Of a stretch of DNA of 64,000 nucleotides, positions 24,934 to 36,960 are shown piece by piece. A program made the translations under genes and the position numbers. Location of the stretch: positions 146,142 through 210,141 of the forward strand of contig MU130626.1 of the NCBI GenBank assembly GCA_015039465.1, read 5' to 3'. The notes below the pieces were generated by a model. It did no database searches. It was not told where the DNA came from and was given only the letters and a program-made list of their open reading frames with translations. Each line of letters opens with the position of its first letter. Position 1 is the stretch's first letter. Source of the stretch: Phlegmacium glaucopus. Lineage: Eukaryota; Basidiomycota; Agaricomycetes; Agaricales; Cortinariaceae.

Positions 24934-25761
24934 CAACCTCCGACCTTCCGTCCAACTCCGCTTCCATCACCGGTTGACTCCGGAACCCCGTAGTTCTGCT
25001 CCGACTCCGATCCTCCGATTCACTCCATCTTTTATTTCTATTTTTCATATCGCACCACTTCTTATTTAATTAATTAATTATTATCATATCATTTATTTTA
25101 TATCTCCGTTATGTCCATATTAGTACTTAAACACCCCCAGCCTAGCAGGGATCCCCATCCTTTCCTCTTTGGATCCCCTGCTAGGTAAGTCACTTGTAGA
25201 TATCTTTTCTGAAATATTATTAACTTTGGATCCCCTGCTAGCTTGACAAAAAGTAGTTCTCAAGTGAAATAATACTAACAAGAGACATCACGTGCTACTC
25301 ATGTGTTTCCAAAACATAAATCTCATGGTTGCTTAAAGATCAACCTTACAGATAAGAGCAGGGAAACACCTATTCCACTCAGGGATTGAGTAAAATAGTG
25401 TTTCCATAAAGACTAGGTGAAAGTAGAAATACCTTTAAAAAAACATAGAGATCTATCTTCAGGAAACACATGAGAAACACCTCATGTAATTTTAGAACTG
25501 ACTAATACTAGAAATACTTTAGGTGGTTTCATGACAAAAAATATTGCAAACAAGTATATAAACAAGTCTAAAATAAAGATTTTCTAAGGGAAACACCAAA
25601 CAGTGAAAGCAGTACATACCGCAGGGTTATCCCCTAACAGTCCCAAGCAAATCGAATCCACGCTAGACAAGGCACTTGTATCCGACAACTTTTCTGAAAC
25701 ATCATTCAACGATAGATCTACCTCCCAGCTGGACTAAGTCAGCGTCCCAGTTGCCCTAACA
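24870..25761 (+). repeat. 3' LTR with 487-bp insertion
   Basis: Matches the 5' LTR from TGTTAGGGGACACC to GCTTGAC (25,247), then has 487 extra bases, then resumes at TAAGTCAGCG to the CCCTAACA end. The extra segment ends with ~120 bp that look like a diverged copy of the neighbouring LTR sequence, so recombination with a related LTR is possible. Confidence 0.85.
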
Positions 25762-27537
25762 CCTACACCAATACACCTCCGCTGAGATCAGGCTATTATG
25801 AAAAGGTTCCATGACTCCCAAAGACCTGATTTGACAATGCACAATGTCACGGAGTGGTTCATTGCTGAGGCAAGTTAGCTAGCAACCATAAATTGTCTGG
25901 GACTCTTGTAAGCTATAAACACCAAGTCCAGGACAGAGGTTGGACAGAGGGTAAGAAAGATCTTACATCAGTAAACTCAAGAAACTCCCATAGTGTATCA
26001 CATCATGTATAGAGAAGGATAGTAGCCTATAAACATGTAACACAAAGAAGTAGGGCATATAGTATCCTACAGGCAGATCCGATGAACAAGAGGAATTGCC
26101 CTGAAAGGTGAATCTGGAGGATCTACAGGAATCCAGAATTCTGGTAAATGAGAAAAATCCTCATGCATAAGCATGGATTCGTTGCAATCTGGGATCCTAT
26201 CAATTCCAGCATGGAAATAGTTAATTTTGGAATCCTGAGCATCCTGGAATAACTGAGTTTGTAATTAACAGGACTGATCCAATAAACTTGAAGGGAATCA
26301 GATGGACTTGTTGGATCCACCAGACAACTGCAGATTAGACCTAAGTACGGTGTGAATTCAAATGCATAATAGTTGGGGAATAAGTGTAAGGTCAATAGAC
26401 TATCACCTGTTACACTACAGGAATGTACATGTGACATGGTATTAAGAACCTACAGATAAAGGACATGGGACATATCAAAATTATAGACTTGGCACAGGAA
26501 AAGTAATAAATAATACATTATTGGGTTAGCAAATGTCATGGGGTGTGATTGTGGAGCAACAGAATATTATTAATAAATATTCAGGGGAAGGTTGGTGCCC
26601 TAGCAACAGTGGAAGCAGAATAACCAAGATAGTGGAACCATGTGATTGTGTGGGAATCATGATGATTAAGGATAGGGGGAGTGCTGAACAATCATAAAGA
26701 TTGTTTCCAGGCACAATAGGCACAGTTCCCACCAAGAGGGGTGGAAACTACCTAAAATTAGTAACATGGGGCTAAAAATAGACAACCCCTATATTTTCAG
26801 GAACAATGAGTGCACATGGTGCCAGAACCAAAGTAAGGGTACCAGGAACCAGTATATCTATTTTTGGACATTATCTATTTTTAAATATCTCAAATGTATA
26901 AAATACCTCCCAGGGTTTGTAAATAGTCAGAAAATTTGATTCTTTCTTTCCCCCCCCCCTCTTTTACAACCTAGTACAGCTCACTGTCTCAGACATTGAG
27001 CAAGAACACTTGTCTTTGAGATTTGGGTATTGAATATAGATCAGTTTCTTGGGGTGTTGGACTTGTTATAACAATTGTTGAATTGTTGTAAAAGTTGTGA
27101 TTGTGTTGAAGTCATAGCAGAAGTTTGAGTCTTCTTGTGTATGCAATTTTGTTGAAGTCATAGCAGAAGCAAGGAGTCTTCTAGTGTATGCAATTGTGTT
27201 GAAGTTGTAACAAAGTCTTGGACTTTAGTGTACACAAGTTTAAATCAATCAGTAAAGTCTTAGGAATTCTTTGACTGATTGTTGGTGCAAGCCATAAATT
27301 GCAAAACTGCTTAAAAGTTTGATCATCCTTGAATTGATCCAAGTTATTATTGTTATTGTGTGTACTAGTTGAAGTGAAATTCAAAATCTTGGAAAGGTTA
27401 TACTTTCTAGAAAACCCAAATTGCATTATAAGATTGTATAAAGTATTGATTGAGTTGTTGTTTTGAGTAGAGATTTTATAATCTTGAAAATACACCTTTT
27501 CTCAACAAACTCTGTGCAGTTACATCAACGGGGATGA
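25762..27537. other. AT-rich decayed retroelement DNA
   Basis: The first ~60 bp may continue the DIRS-like RT (a TNTPPLRSGYYEKVP frame). The rest has no intact ORF. A TATAAAATACCTCCCAGG stretch near 26,897 and a C9 run near 26,951 resemble an LTR promoter/leader, but no partner LTR was found. Confidence 0.5.
27100..27240 (+). repeat. three imperfect ~60-bp tandem repeats
   Basis: The unit GTTGAAGTCATAGCAGAAG..AGTCTTCT..GTGTATGCAATT is repeated about 2.5-3 times. Confidence 0.75.
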
Positions 27538-28558
27538 GGATGATCACGGAAAGAGTCTTCAGTAAGACTATAGCAGATAGCAGTAGACAATAGGTTGACA
27601 GTAAGGGACTGTAAAAGTGAACTTAGAGAGATTAAGGAGGAGGATGAGGATGAATAATGGAGAGTCTTCAGCAAGACTATAGCAATTGACAGTGGGGGAC
27701 AGTAACAGATAAAAGGCTGAAAAAGCGAACTTGAGGGAGGAATTCACTGGAACTCCACTGAGAAGATGACTGTTGGGGACTAAGAATGAATTGGGAGAAA
27801 CTACCTATCCTGGTACAAAAGAGCAGTATTTATACCCTAAGGATGAGGCTATGTAGAACAATAAAAAAGAAAGAAGTACGTGCTGTCAATGGAAGAAAGA
27901 TGAAGAGAGGACAGCTGCAAGAAGAAAAGAATAATGGAAAGGAAGAAGGAACAATAAAAAAAATCTGTAAAGTGTCAAAGTGCAAGAGAAAAGAAGAGAA
28001 GGCAGTGTACACAGTCCAATAGCAAAAATATATCAACTCCATAGCCATGTGGTCATGTCAAAATATGAAAGGTCCTGAGTCAACACTTGAAAGGCACAGC
28101 CTTGTTCCTGAGAAAATACTACTTGCCCATGATCCCATGTCGTGCAGCCTTGATAACACTTGACACACTGCGAGAATAATCCTCTGCTGCTGATTCATCT
28201 GCAACTCCTGCTTAGTTGTGATCCTCCTGGACTTCCTAAAGTGTCATAAAGAGGGTGGGAAGGTCTCAGGTACCGCATGAATGTTGGTTTTGGCAGTGAA
28301 TGATAAGATAAGAGGTAGATAATTGAGGATAGGGGACTGAGTGTGATCCAGGAGCAAGGTATGGCAAGGTAGATAGCTGAGGGGAAGACTTGTGGGTCCA
28401 TAGCCACAACAACAATGACAAAGCCTTTTACATAATGGGAGATGTAGCTGATGCGTCCATAAATGGGCTGTTCTTGAAATGATGGGCCAAAGATATGATC
28501 AAACGCAAGCCGATGACTGATGCAAATAGTGGATTGATCGCTTTGTTGTATCGCTAGC
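27538..28558 (-). repeat. interspersed repeat X, copy 2
   Basis: Collinear with copy 3 at 33,612-34,967 but truncated at both ends, with a small internal tandem duplication of the AGAGTCTTCAG.AAGACTATAGCA region. The minus strand carries a tail reading AMDPQVFPSAIYLAIPCSW... that is shared with copy 3. The right end abuts the SINE-like element. Confidence 0.85.
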
Positions 28559-28559
28559 C

Positions 28560-28965
28560 CAATACTTTATGGTCCCCCACCCTTTCCAATTGGAATTCCT
28601 TGGAAACATTTGGAATCCTTGGAATCCTTGGAAGTCCTTGGAATTCCAAATAATTCCAATTGTTTCCAAGATGTTTCCAAGGAATTCCAAATGTTTCCAA
28701 GTAATTCCAAGATTATTTCCAATTTCATTCCAACTGTTTCCAAGGAATTCCAAATGTTTCCAAGGAATTTCAAATGTTCTAAGTGTTTCCAAGAATTCCA
28801 ATTGCCAACTTCCTAATCAAGTAATTAATCACCTGACTTGTAGCATATGACAAATAAAAGAATACCAGTAAGGAGGATTGAACCAAAGACCTTGAGAAAG
28901 GTCATGTGACATAATTCCCACACTGCATCAGTGATCTACCATTGTAGTACCAACTGCACCATCAT
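28560..28965 (-). mobile_element. tRNA-headed SINE-like element with TTCCAA-rich body (A)
   Basis: Read on the minus strand: pol III box A TGGTGCAGTTGGTA (28,961-28,948), box B GGTTCAATCC (28,884-28,875), a short unique linker, then ~230 bp of GGAATTCC/TTCCAAGG simple-repeat-like body, ending in a conserved tail GGGTGGGGGACCATAAAG. The same architecture occurs at 39,547-40,009 in the other orientation. Confidence 0.65.
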
Positions 28966-29659
28966 TGCTTGTATATATATAAAAACTAATGGTTATATAT
29001 ACCCCTCCCACCTGACTAAATAATATATTCTGGCACTTGCTGAAGGGCTACTACCATGTATTATATACCAAAATGTTCAGGAAAATGAGGGGAATCCATT
29101 GGTAATAAAATCGCGATGTGATACGCACTTTGATATGCAGTTATACGCGAAATACTGCAGAATATATAATAAAATAATGCGCTCTATGCTTATAAATGAG
29201 CCGAACATGACGTACATTATACCGATATAATCGTGCTAATAACAGCTTTCAGAATATATATAAATCACGTGCATGCGCCATGTCTGGTGCGTGTTTTTAC
29301 ACATTTTATATGTTTTAATATTGAAAAAGGGCTTATATTCCCACGCTCATAGTATGGTTAGATTCCCTAGCAGTGTAGCGTTCTATCGGTATAAGGTGCG
29401 TCATGTTTGGCTCATTTATAAGCATAGAGCGCATTATTTTACTATATATTCTGCAGTATTTCGCGTATAACTGCATATCAAAGTGCGTATCACATCGCGA
29501 TTTTATTACCAATGGATTCCCCTCATTTTCCTGAACATTTTGGTATATAATACATGGTAGTAGCCCTTCAGCAAGTGCCAGAATATATTATTTAGTCAGG
29601 TGGGAGGGGTATATATAACCATTAGTTTTTATATATATACAAGCAATGATGGTGCAGTT
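28952..29659. repeat. 708-bp palindrome (279-bp arms, ~150-bp loop)
   Basis: The left arm 28,952-29,230 and right arm 29,381-29,659 are reverse complements with only a few mismatches and no indels: positions p and 58,611-p pair throughout. The outer end of the left arm lies in the box A of the SINE-like element. The loop has no ORF. Confidence 0.93.
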
Positions 29660-30005
29660 CAATACTTTACGGTCCCCCACCCTTTCCAATTGGAATTCCT
29701 TGGAATCCTTTGGAAACATTTGGAAACATTTGGAATGTTTCCAAGATGTTTCCAGATGTTTCCAAGGAATTCCAAGGAATTCCAATCATTTCCAAGATGT
29801 TTCCAAATGTTTCCAAAGGATTCCAAGGAATTCCAAGGAATTCCAATCATTTCCAAGATGTTTCCAAATGTTTCCAAAGGATTCCAAGGAATTCCACATG
29901 TTTCCAAGATGTTTCCAAATAATTCCAAGGAATTCCAGAAATCTCCAAGGAATTCTGGAGACTTCCAGAGACTTCCAAGGAATTCCTTGGAATTCCTGGG
30001 ACTTT
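29660..30005 (-). mobile_element. SINE-like element, body and tail only (B)
   Basis: Starts at the exact outer edge of the palindrome's right arm with the conserved tail (minus strand GGGTGGGGGACCGTAAAG), followed by a TTCCAA-rich body to about 30,003. No box A or B at the far end, so it is 5'-truncated. Confidence 0.65.
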
Positions 30006-30095
30006 CAATGCTATTAATCTTAGTATTTCTCTAACTCATGATATTTTTATATGTCCAATTTCCTATAGCTAACAATACATGTTTGTATTTACTCT

Positions 30096-32700
30096 TTAAT
30101 TGTCAATTTCACTATCACACCCATCATCACTACTTATTCCACTACTAGCCTCATCCTCATCATCCTGGCTTTTGTCCATATTTTGTTTTTTTAGAACATA
30201 CTGTGTGTGAAGAAATAACAGAGAGTGCAAAAACCAATTAAAGTTTCCAGGGGTCATTCGTTTGAGGGCAGACTCAAAACCACCAAGCCATGCATTTAAT
30301 TGTTCACATGCCTTTGACACTAGATTAGTAAATAATTAAATTAACTCACAAAAACATACCTGTATATTGAAAGCTCTTTTATAGTAAAGCCTCCAGTCTT
30401 ATCTCTTGCTACAACAACAAATTAGGTGCACTTCCATCTGTAGGTGCAGGATTACACCATTTTCAACAGAGGATGTCAGAAGCCTGATGATTGGTGTAGT
30501 GGTAAGAGTCAACAATAAACCGAGTACTTTGCTGCCAAGAATCCCAACTACCATTGCTATTGGCTGTCCGAAGGAGCATGCAAGCCTTGTCAATGCAAAC
30601 ATATTGAGGTCGTGAGTCTTGAGTGGGATATACTGAACCCAAGAAGTTTAGAATATTAGTTGGTGATTCAGACTTGTCAAATTTGGTCCAAGCAATGACA
30701 ACACCACAAGGAGCACAAATTGTTTCAACACAATAATATCGAGCTGGGCTGAAGTAGTGAGGCCTTTGTGGATTCTCTGGTGCCTCTTGATCATGTGGTC
30801 CAGCATCATGGTGATCCTGGATCTGCCATGCCATGTTTTCCATAGGTTGCCTAAGCATGCGTCATACACCAGATAAGTGTTGCTGGCTATGCTTTTCTGA
30901 ATGCTTCTTCCATATAGGTTGATGTTCATCACAAGCCTCAGTAGGATTGATTCTTTGATTTTGACAGTCAAATACACGGCATCGTGATCCAAGCATAGTG
31001 TCATGGTGAGCACATAATGCACCACCACGTGCATTTGAAAGTTCATTGACACAGTCATCATATGCACAGTGCTATTTTTGAATAATGTTAGTAAATAATA
31101 AATTATATAAATTAACTTACTGTAGGGCCCATAACAATTCCATCTAAGACAACCATTTTAACAGGAGAAGCATTTGAATCAACATTCATATTGCTGGAGT
31201 GTTCAGAAGATGCATCATCAATAACATCAGATGCAATGTGATATGGTTGAGTACATTCAGAACATGAATGTTGGTGTGCTGCTTGAATGTGCCCTTGGTT
31301 TCCCAAAATTTCAAAGGCATCATGAGTGACTTCCTCAATGTTGAGAGCATCATTAAGCTCTAACTCCATATCAGATGCATCTGCAACTATTCGGAGGGAC
31401 TCCTGTACAAAGGCATGCCAAACTTGACGATGAGTAATATTGGTTGACTGAGATGAAGTTACCAAGCCATAGGTGTTATTCCAATATTCAGCAAATGCAG
31501 AAACTGAAGCATGAAAACTATAAATGCTATTAAGTATAGATTTGGAGAAGGTACGGTCCACCTATATACTTTGGCCAATTTTGAGATGTTTTGCAGAATT
31601 TATATAGACTCTGCTCCATGTGGTTTCATTAGTCTGAAACCGTTCATGGTCAGCAGAATATGTTGTTTTGCATGTGGGGCACTATCCAGTCAAAACCTGA
31701 ACATTGTGGAATACATCATTCCCCTTGATAAATGTAACTTGTGGTATATCATGGTCTTTTGTTGACTGCAGGAGAGATCGTGGATTGGACATGGCTGTTT
31801 GGCAGGAAAAAACTTGAGGACAAATGACAGTGATTGGCTGAATCTTATCCAGAGATATTGTATTTGTTTTTCCTGTAAACCTTCCTGATTTTGTGTAAGG
31901 CAAGAGGCCTAAGATATTGGCAAGTTTATTGAGTTTAAGGGCAACTGGCTGAATATATTCCTTCTTCTGAGGCTCTGATACAAGATCTGATGCTAGAAGG
32001 AGCTCAGAAAGACTATCTCCAAGTTTGTCAGAAATTGCTGTTGTTAAAGCTTTAATCCATCCTATAACTTTGGTGGCTCATTCTGAATCATGCAAAGCAT
32101 GCTGTTGCCAAGAATGGAGGTTGAGTAAATCAGAATTTTCAGTCAGGGTAAATAAAACCAGAAGAACAGTTGATAATGAGACATGGTGTTAGGGGACACT
32201 CATTGTGTCTGCCCCTAGTTACGCTTAGCTACTCATACTTTCACTTTCACTCTACGATCATATCACTTGCCGCATTCCCCATCCTACCCTTTATGGACTC
32301 CCTCTTATTGTTGTAGTAGTTGACACTTCACCGATGACATCGTGAGATGTCAGTTTCTATTCTCGTACTTATCACACGCACCCTACCTTCTATTACATCC
32401 TAGCTGTATATAGTCGTATTGGCTTACACGCCTGTAGTATATAGGTGTAAGGTGGTTATCAAAGATAACCACCTTAGAATTCAACTTGGTTCCCGGGTCC
32501 TTACGTTCCCTAACACATGGGGGTCAAAGTTGGCAGTAATGAAGGTATTAAATGTTTGGAAGGTAATATCAGGGAATTGTTGACTAGTTGGTGATCCAGA
32601 GACCATGGGAATAAAGGCAGCTAGAATAAAAATCCAGGAAAATATTGACAGTTGACTGAAGGACAGCAGGAAGGTGGCATAAAACAGGAGACTATATTAC
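30096..32700 (-). pseudogene. CxC5/CxC6-type KDZ-associated protein, broken
   Basis: Cysteine-cluster protein of the kind that accompanies KDZ transposons in basidiomycetes. Minus-strand blocks in order: FDPHVSLSTVLLVLFTLTEN, DKLGDSLSELLLASDL, ICPQVFSCQTAMSNPRSLLQ, DRTFSKSILNSIYSFHASVS, VVLDGIVMGPT, the Cys/His cluster HCAYDDCVNELSNARGG..CAHH..CRVFDCQN, FSPARYYCVETICAPCGVVI, and ACEQLNAWLGGFESALKRM. Several introns are likely. TGA at 32,078-32,080 and 30,862-30,864 (read on the minus strand) both fit CGA to TGA. A solo LTR (32,188-32,515) splits the N-terminal part; removing it and one target copy restores the frame. A D/E-rich tail ends at 30,096. Confidence 0.75.
32188..32515 (+). mobile_element. 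solo LTR with 5-bp target duplication
   Basis: Begins TGTTAGGGGACACTC and ends TTCCCTAACA (328 bp). It is flanked by CATGG on both sides (32,183-32,187 and 32,516-32,520). A different family from the Gypsy LTR nearby, although the first 13 bases agree. Confidence 0.93.
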
Positions 32701-32738
32701 ATTGAATTTCAAAATGAGGCAGGAATATCTACTAAAAC

Positions 32739-33603
32739 TTACTTCTGAATGGAACTGCCTTTTTTGTGTGATTTCTTATTAGAACCACTTCCACCTTCAC
32801 CTCTATCCTTATTGCCCACATCAACATCTATCATCCTCTGCTTCCCCTTTTGCAATGATCTGGTCACAGACTTATGAGGAGGAGAAGGAGTGACTTCGTT
32901 TGAAACTAATGTCCCACTATTACTCAGCCAGAGAGTAAGATCTGAGTGAAGATAATGACCCTTATCCACTCCCCAGACCTCTAAATCACTAGGATCTTTA
33001 TCATCTGTATCCCTTTCCAACCAGTCTACCATCTGAGGATAACAACCAACCTTTTTGAAGTTAGGTTGGACAGGCTTATACCAAGATGATTTGCTAATCA
33101 AGATCTCAGCAATCTCAGTGGTTTGTGGGGTCTTCCCAGGCCACTTGACTTTTGTATGTTTCATAAGAGCAATGTTTATAGCCTTGTATTGTTTCCAGCT
33201 CATTCGCAAGGAATTGTCTGATTTTTTGGCAAGATCAAGGTCAATTTTTAAGATATTCACCATCGCAAGTTGGTGGGTAGTGAGAAAAGAGCCGCCAGAG
33301 GGGTCAGGAGTTTCAGAACGTGAAGCGGGAACTGAAGTAGGAACTGAAGGAATGGAAGGAGCAAGAAGAGATCCAGGAACAGAATTGGAAGGAGCAAGAG
33401 ATTCTGGAACATAGGATTGAAGAGAGTTTCCAAAAGAACTCTATGCTAATATTCAACAGTGAAATTAATATAGAAGGGAATTGGCTTACAATTAACAGTC
33501 GGCTTATCTTTTGACCATTCTCAATCATCCAGTCAAGACTTTCATTTTGTTTTACTGCTTGTTCATAACAGCCTTTCACCCCATACATCTTGGACTCTAA
33601 CAA
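32739..33603 (-). CDS. uncharacterised protein, TE-associated type
   Basis: The main exon 33,263-32,739 encodes 174 residues with SWKQYKAINIALMKHTKVKW, YKPVQPNFKKVGCYPQMVDW and a Lys/Ser-rich tail. Upstream minus-strand sequence (KMYGVKGCYEQAVKQNESLD, about 33,600-33,500) is probably an earlier exon, but the splice joining them was not resolved. Proteins with this W-rich pattern are common near transposons in agaricomycetes; no function is known to me. Confidence 0.5.
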
Positions 33604-33611
33604 ACACCTGG

Positions 33612-34967
33612 TATAAATTGTTGTGTGTGTTAATATATAACAACAACCAGAGGGAACTGGACCAGACTTTAGGTCAGAATATCCCCCTGTGTTCGTTTAG
33701 GGAAGGTATAACCAGAGACTGGTAAGCACACTTGGTTAGAAGAGCATAGAGGAGGATGAGGATGAAGATCTTGGAAGATGAATGAGGTAGAGGATGAGGA
33801 TGAGGATGGGTAAGAAAGAGTCGTAAGAAAGAGTCTTCAGTAAGACTATAGCGGTTGACAGTAGAGGACAGTGACAGTAAGGGACTGAAAAAGCGAACTT
33901 AGAGGGAGGAATTCACTGGAATTCCACTGAGAGGATGACTGTTGGGGAGTAAGAATGAATTGAGGTGAACTACCTATCCTGGTACAAAAGAGCAGTATTT
34001 ATACCCTAAGGATGAGGCTATGTAGAACAATAAAAAGAAAGAAGTATGCGCTGTCAAAGGAAGAAAGATAAAGAGAGGACAGCTGCAAGAAGAAAAGAAC
34101 AATGGAAAAGAAGAAGGAACAATAAAAAAATCTGTAAAGTGTCAAAGTGCGAGAGAAAAGAAAAGAAGGCAGTGTACATAGTCCAATAGCAAAAATATAT
34201 CAACTCCATAGGCGTGGTCATGTCAAAAATGTGAAAGGTCCTGAGTCAACACTTGAAAGGTGCAGCCTTGTTCCTGAGAAAACACTACTTGCACATGATC
34301 CCATGTCACGCAGCCTTGATAACACTTGACACACTGCGAGAATAATCCTCTGCTGCTGATTCATCTGCAACTCCTGCTTAGTTGTGATCCTCCTGGACTT
34401 CCTAAGTTGTCATAAAGAGGGTGGGAAGGCTTCATGTACCACATGAATGATGGTTTTGGCAGTGAATGATAAGATAAGAGGTAGATAATCGAGGATAGGG
34501 GACTGAGTGAGATCCAGGAGCGAGGGATGGCAAGATAGATGGCTGAGGGGAAGACTTGTGGGTCCATAGCCACAACAACAATGACAAAGCCTTTTACATA
34601 ATGGGAGATGTAATTGATGTGTCCATAAAGGGGCCGTTCTTGAAATGATGGACCAAAGATACGATCAAACGCGAGCCGATGACCGATGCAAATAGTGGAT
34701 TGATCGCTTTGTTGGATCACTAACCAAGGAACAAATAGATGGTAGATGCTTAGGAGCATGTCAATAGTGAAAATGATGGAGAGCATAGTGTGAGACATTG
34801 AGAGTATGATGAGCGATGAGGGTGATAACGTTGAACGAATGATTTGTCGACCAGGAACGCGATTCAGGGCTGCTTCCAAAATAGGTAAGTGAATTCAAAG
34901 TCCGCTTATTTTCATGATGGCAACTTTTAAGCTTTCTTCTCACGCTACCAATCAGTATTGGTGCTTT
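33612..34967 (-). repeat. interspersed repeat X, copy 3 (longest normal copy)
   Basis: About 1,355 bp from ATAAATTGTTGTGTGTG to CAATCAGTATTGGTGC. The minus strand has a 172-residue ORF at 34,879-34,361 (FGPSFQERPLYGHINYISHY, AMDPQVFPSAIYLAIPRSW) with no domain I recognise. The same tail recurs in copies 1 and 2. It ends exactly where the complemented block begins. Confidence 0.85.
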
Positions 34968-34971
34968 TCTT

Positions 34972-36238
34972 CTTCCTTTTTATTTTTTAAGAGATTTCAC
35001 AGTTTCACGTTCTCTTTTCTTCTCTTCCGTCACATGTGTCAGGTTATCGTTTTTATATAGCTGAGGTATCCGCACACCAGTACAGTTTTATACTTTCCAG
35101 GACTCAGTTGTGAACTTTCCGCGTCGGAACAAGGGCTCTTTTTGTGATGAACGGGTACCAGGGTACAGCGCGTCGGAACTATTGTGAACTGTGTGACGCT
35201 CTTATTAGGAGACGACGACTAAGTAGACGTTAAGGACGAATCAGCACTAGGAGGACCTGAAGGATTTAACAGTATTTCTCCCACCCTTCCGAAGTCCATG
35301 GCGCACTTACTACCAAAACCGTCACTTACTATTCTATTCTCCATCTACTCACTCCTATCCCCTGACTCACGCTAGGTCCTCGCTCCATACCGTTCTATCT
35401 ATCGACTCCTCTTCTGAACACCCAGGTATCGGTGTTGTTGTTACTGTTTCGGAAACTGTATTACCCTCTACATCGACTACGCAGGTATTTGCCCGGCAAG
35501 AACTTTACTACCTGGTTTCTATGCTAGTTTGCGCTCGGCTACTGGCTACGCTTATCATCTAACTAGCGAAACAACTAGTGATCGGTTCCCTGTTTACCTA
35601 CCATCTACAATTCCTCGTACAGCTATCACATTTACTATCTGTTGTATCACCTTCTGTAACTCCTATACTACTCGCTACTCCTACAATAGCAACTTGCTTA
35701 CCAAAACAACTGGTCCTTGCGCTAAGTCCCGGCGAAGGTTTTATCCATTCGTTTAAGTTTCAGGCGAATAAAAGTACTACCGCTGAAAATTCGAAAGAAG
35801 AGTGCGATGGTTAGTCATAACCACGCGCTGTTGCGTTCGTTATTGTTGTTGTTACGTACGTTGTCGTTGTTACGTACGTTGTCGTTGTTGTTGCGTACGT
35901 TATGTGGCTGTTGCTGTTACGTACGTTATAACTGTTGCGTGTGTTGTTGTTGTTGTCACTTACGTCACCACTGTGACGATCATCGGAGAGAATGTTTCCA
36001 TACACCCCGACTCCGGGACCATCATAATAGGTGGATGAAATTCACATATAAAAGTACATTATAATCTTCAAAATTACCTACTGGGTTAATGTGGTGGAGC
36101 AGGGATACCTAGGAGAGCATGGTGTCCTCCTGAAAAAGCACCTTTACGGATACCTTTACGGGGTTCAGTACGACTGAAACTCCTACAGTTGTATCTAATG
36201 GAACCGGGACAATTCGGTCGTCAGGAAGTCCGGTTCCA
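34972..36238. repeat. direct repeat 1 within the complemented block
   Basis: About 1.25 kb, nearly identical to 37,985-39,237. It covers the 3' two-thirds of repeat X plus a CAA-rich leader (read as complement) and the first codons of the complement-read gene. Confidence 0.88.
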
Positions 36239-36960
36239 AATGGAGATACAAAGAGGTGAATTAGGTCGACTACAACTGAACCGATATTGATTCGGATACA
36301 GTTGACATTGTCAGTTTCGACTCTTCTCGAACCCCGGACAAGAACTCCTTTATAGGTGTTTCACCAGAGGATAATTTGCATTCAATTTGGGAGATTAATA
36401 ATAATAGTAGTAATAATTTTATAAGTATCCTCTGGCCATAGCGTAAAAAAAAAAAAAAAAAAAAAAAAAGGTTATGGTCTTTTGCACCGCTGTCACCGGG
36501 TTGGCAAGGGTTGTTCTTTGGGTTCTACCTGCTGCTACCCTTGCTCAGTCTCCTTCTCGGCCGTCGTCCATTTTGTGCGTGATTCCCGTTTCCTGCCGCA
36601 GTTTTCTGGTCCATTCACGACGAGTGACAGACAAGTTTTGTATGATTGTACCGAAACATAAGCTTATCCTTTTGGAGTCGGGTTTTCCGACGGTTTCTAC
36701 GTCGTCGTAGTTGTCGTGCTTGTTGCGAAGGGTCCACTCATTTTGGGTGTTTTTTATATAATCATCGATTGTTACATGATGTCCTGGTTTGTATACGAAC
36801 TCTCGTCACCGTAACGGCAACGGGGAGGAACAGCGAGATAAAGGTGACCCCCACGTGTGCCTGGTGGGGAAAGATAGGTGTCTGGGGAAAGACGGGTCTT
36901 TGGTGGGGGAAGGTGGGTCGGTTGTTGAACAGCAGCTCGTTCGTTGACTCTCCAACGAAC
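36075..36960. other. spliced gene visible only in complement-unreversed reading
   Basis: Read left to right as base complements: MDDPITPPRPYGSSRTTGG, then DVNIDYLGPVKPAVLQAKVY and STVTVKAEKSLGPVLEE, then (after a T/A homopolymer at 36,447-36,469) GDSGPTVPNKKPKMDDDGNE, followed by introns at 36,612-36,668 and about 36,735-36,783. An Asn-rich repeat tract follows to about 37,480. No function recognised. The same GDSGPTVPNKKPKMDDDGNE peptide is encoded normally on the minus strand at about 39,270-39,335. Confidence 0.75.

Larger units (their letters stand above)
17934..25761 (+). mobile_element. Ty3/Gypsy chromovirus LTR retrotransposon (inactive)
   Basis: A complete layout of 5' LTR, gag, protease, RT, RNase H, integrase, chromodomain, polypurine tract and 3' LTR. 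It sits inside the DIRS-like RT gene. Coding regions carry several nonsense codons and at least two frameshifts, and gag is split by a nested repeat, so it cannot move by itself. A 12-bp TGTTAGGGCAAC just before the 5' LTR is the exact inverse of the 3' LTR end. No convincing 5-bp target duplication was seen. Confidence 0.92.

Noticed and set aside
28570..30005. regular GGAATTCC/TTCCAA repeats as a possible CRISPR or minisatellite
   Set aside because: No constant spacer length and unit order varies; eukaryotic context; better explained as the body of the SINE-like elements.
35807..36064. short Cys/Arg/Leu-rich ORFs repeated at 38,803
   Set aside because: Same artefactual block and low-complexity GTTGTT/TACGTACG repeats.
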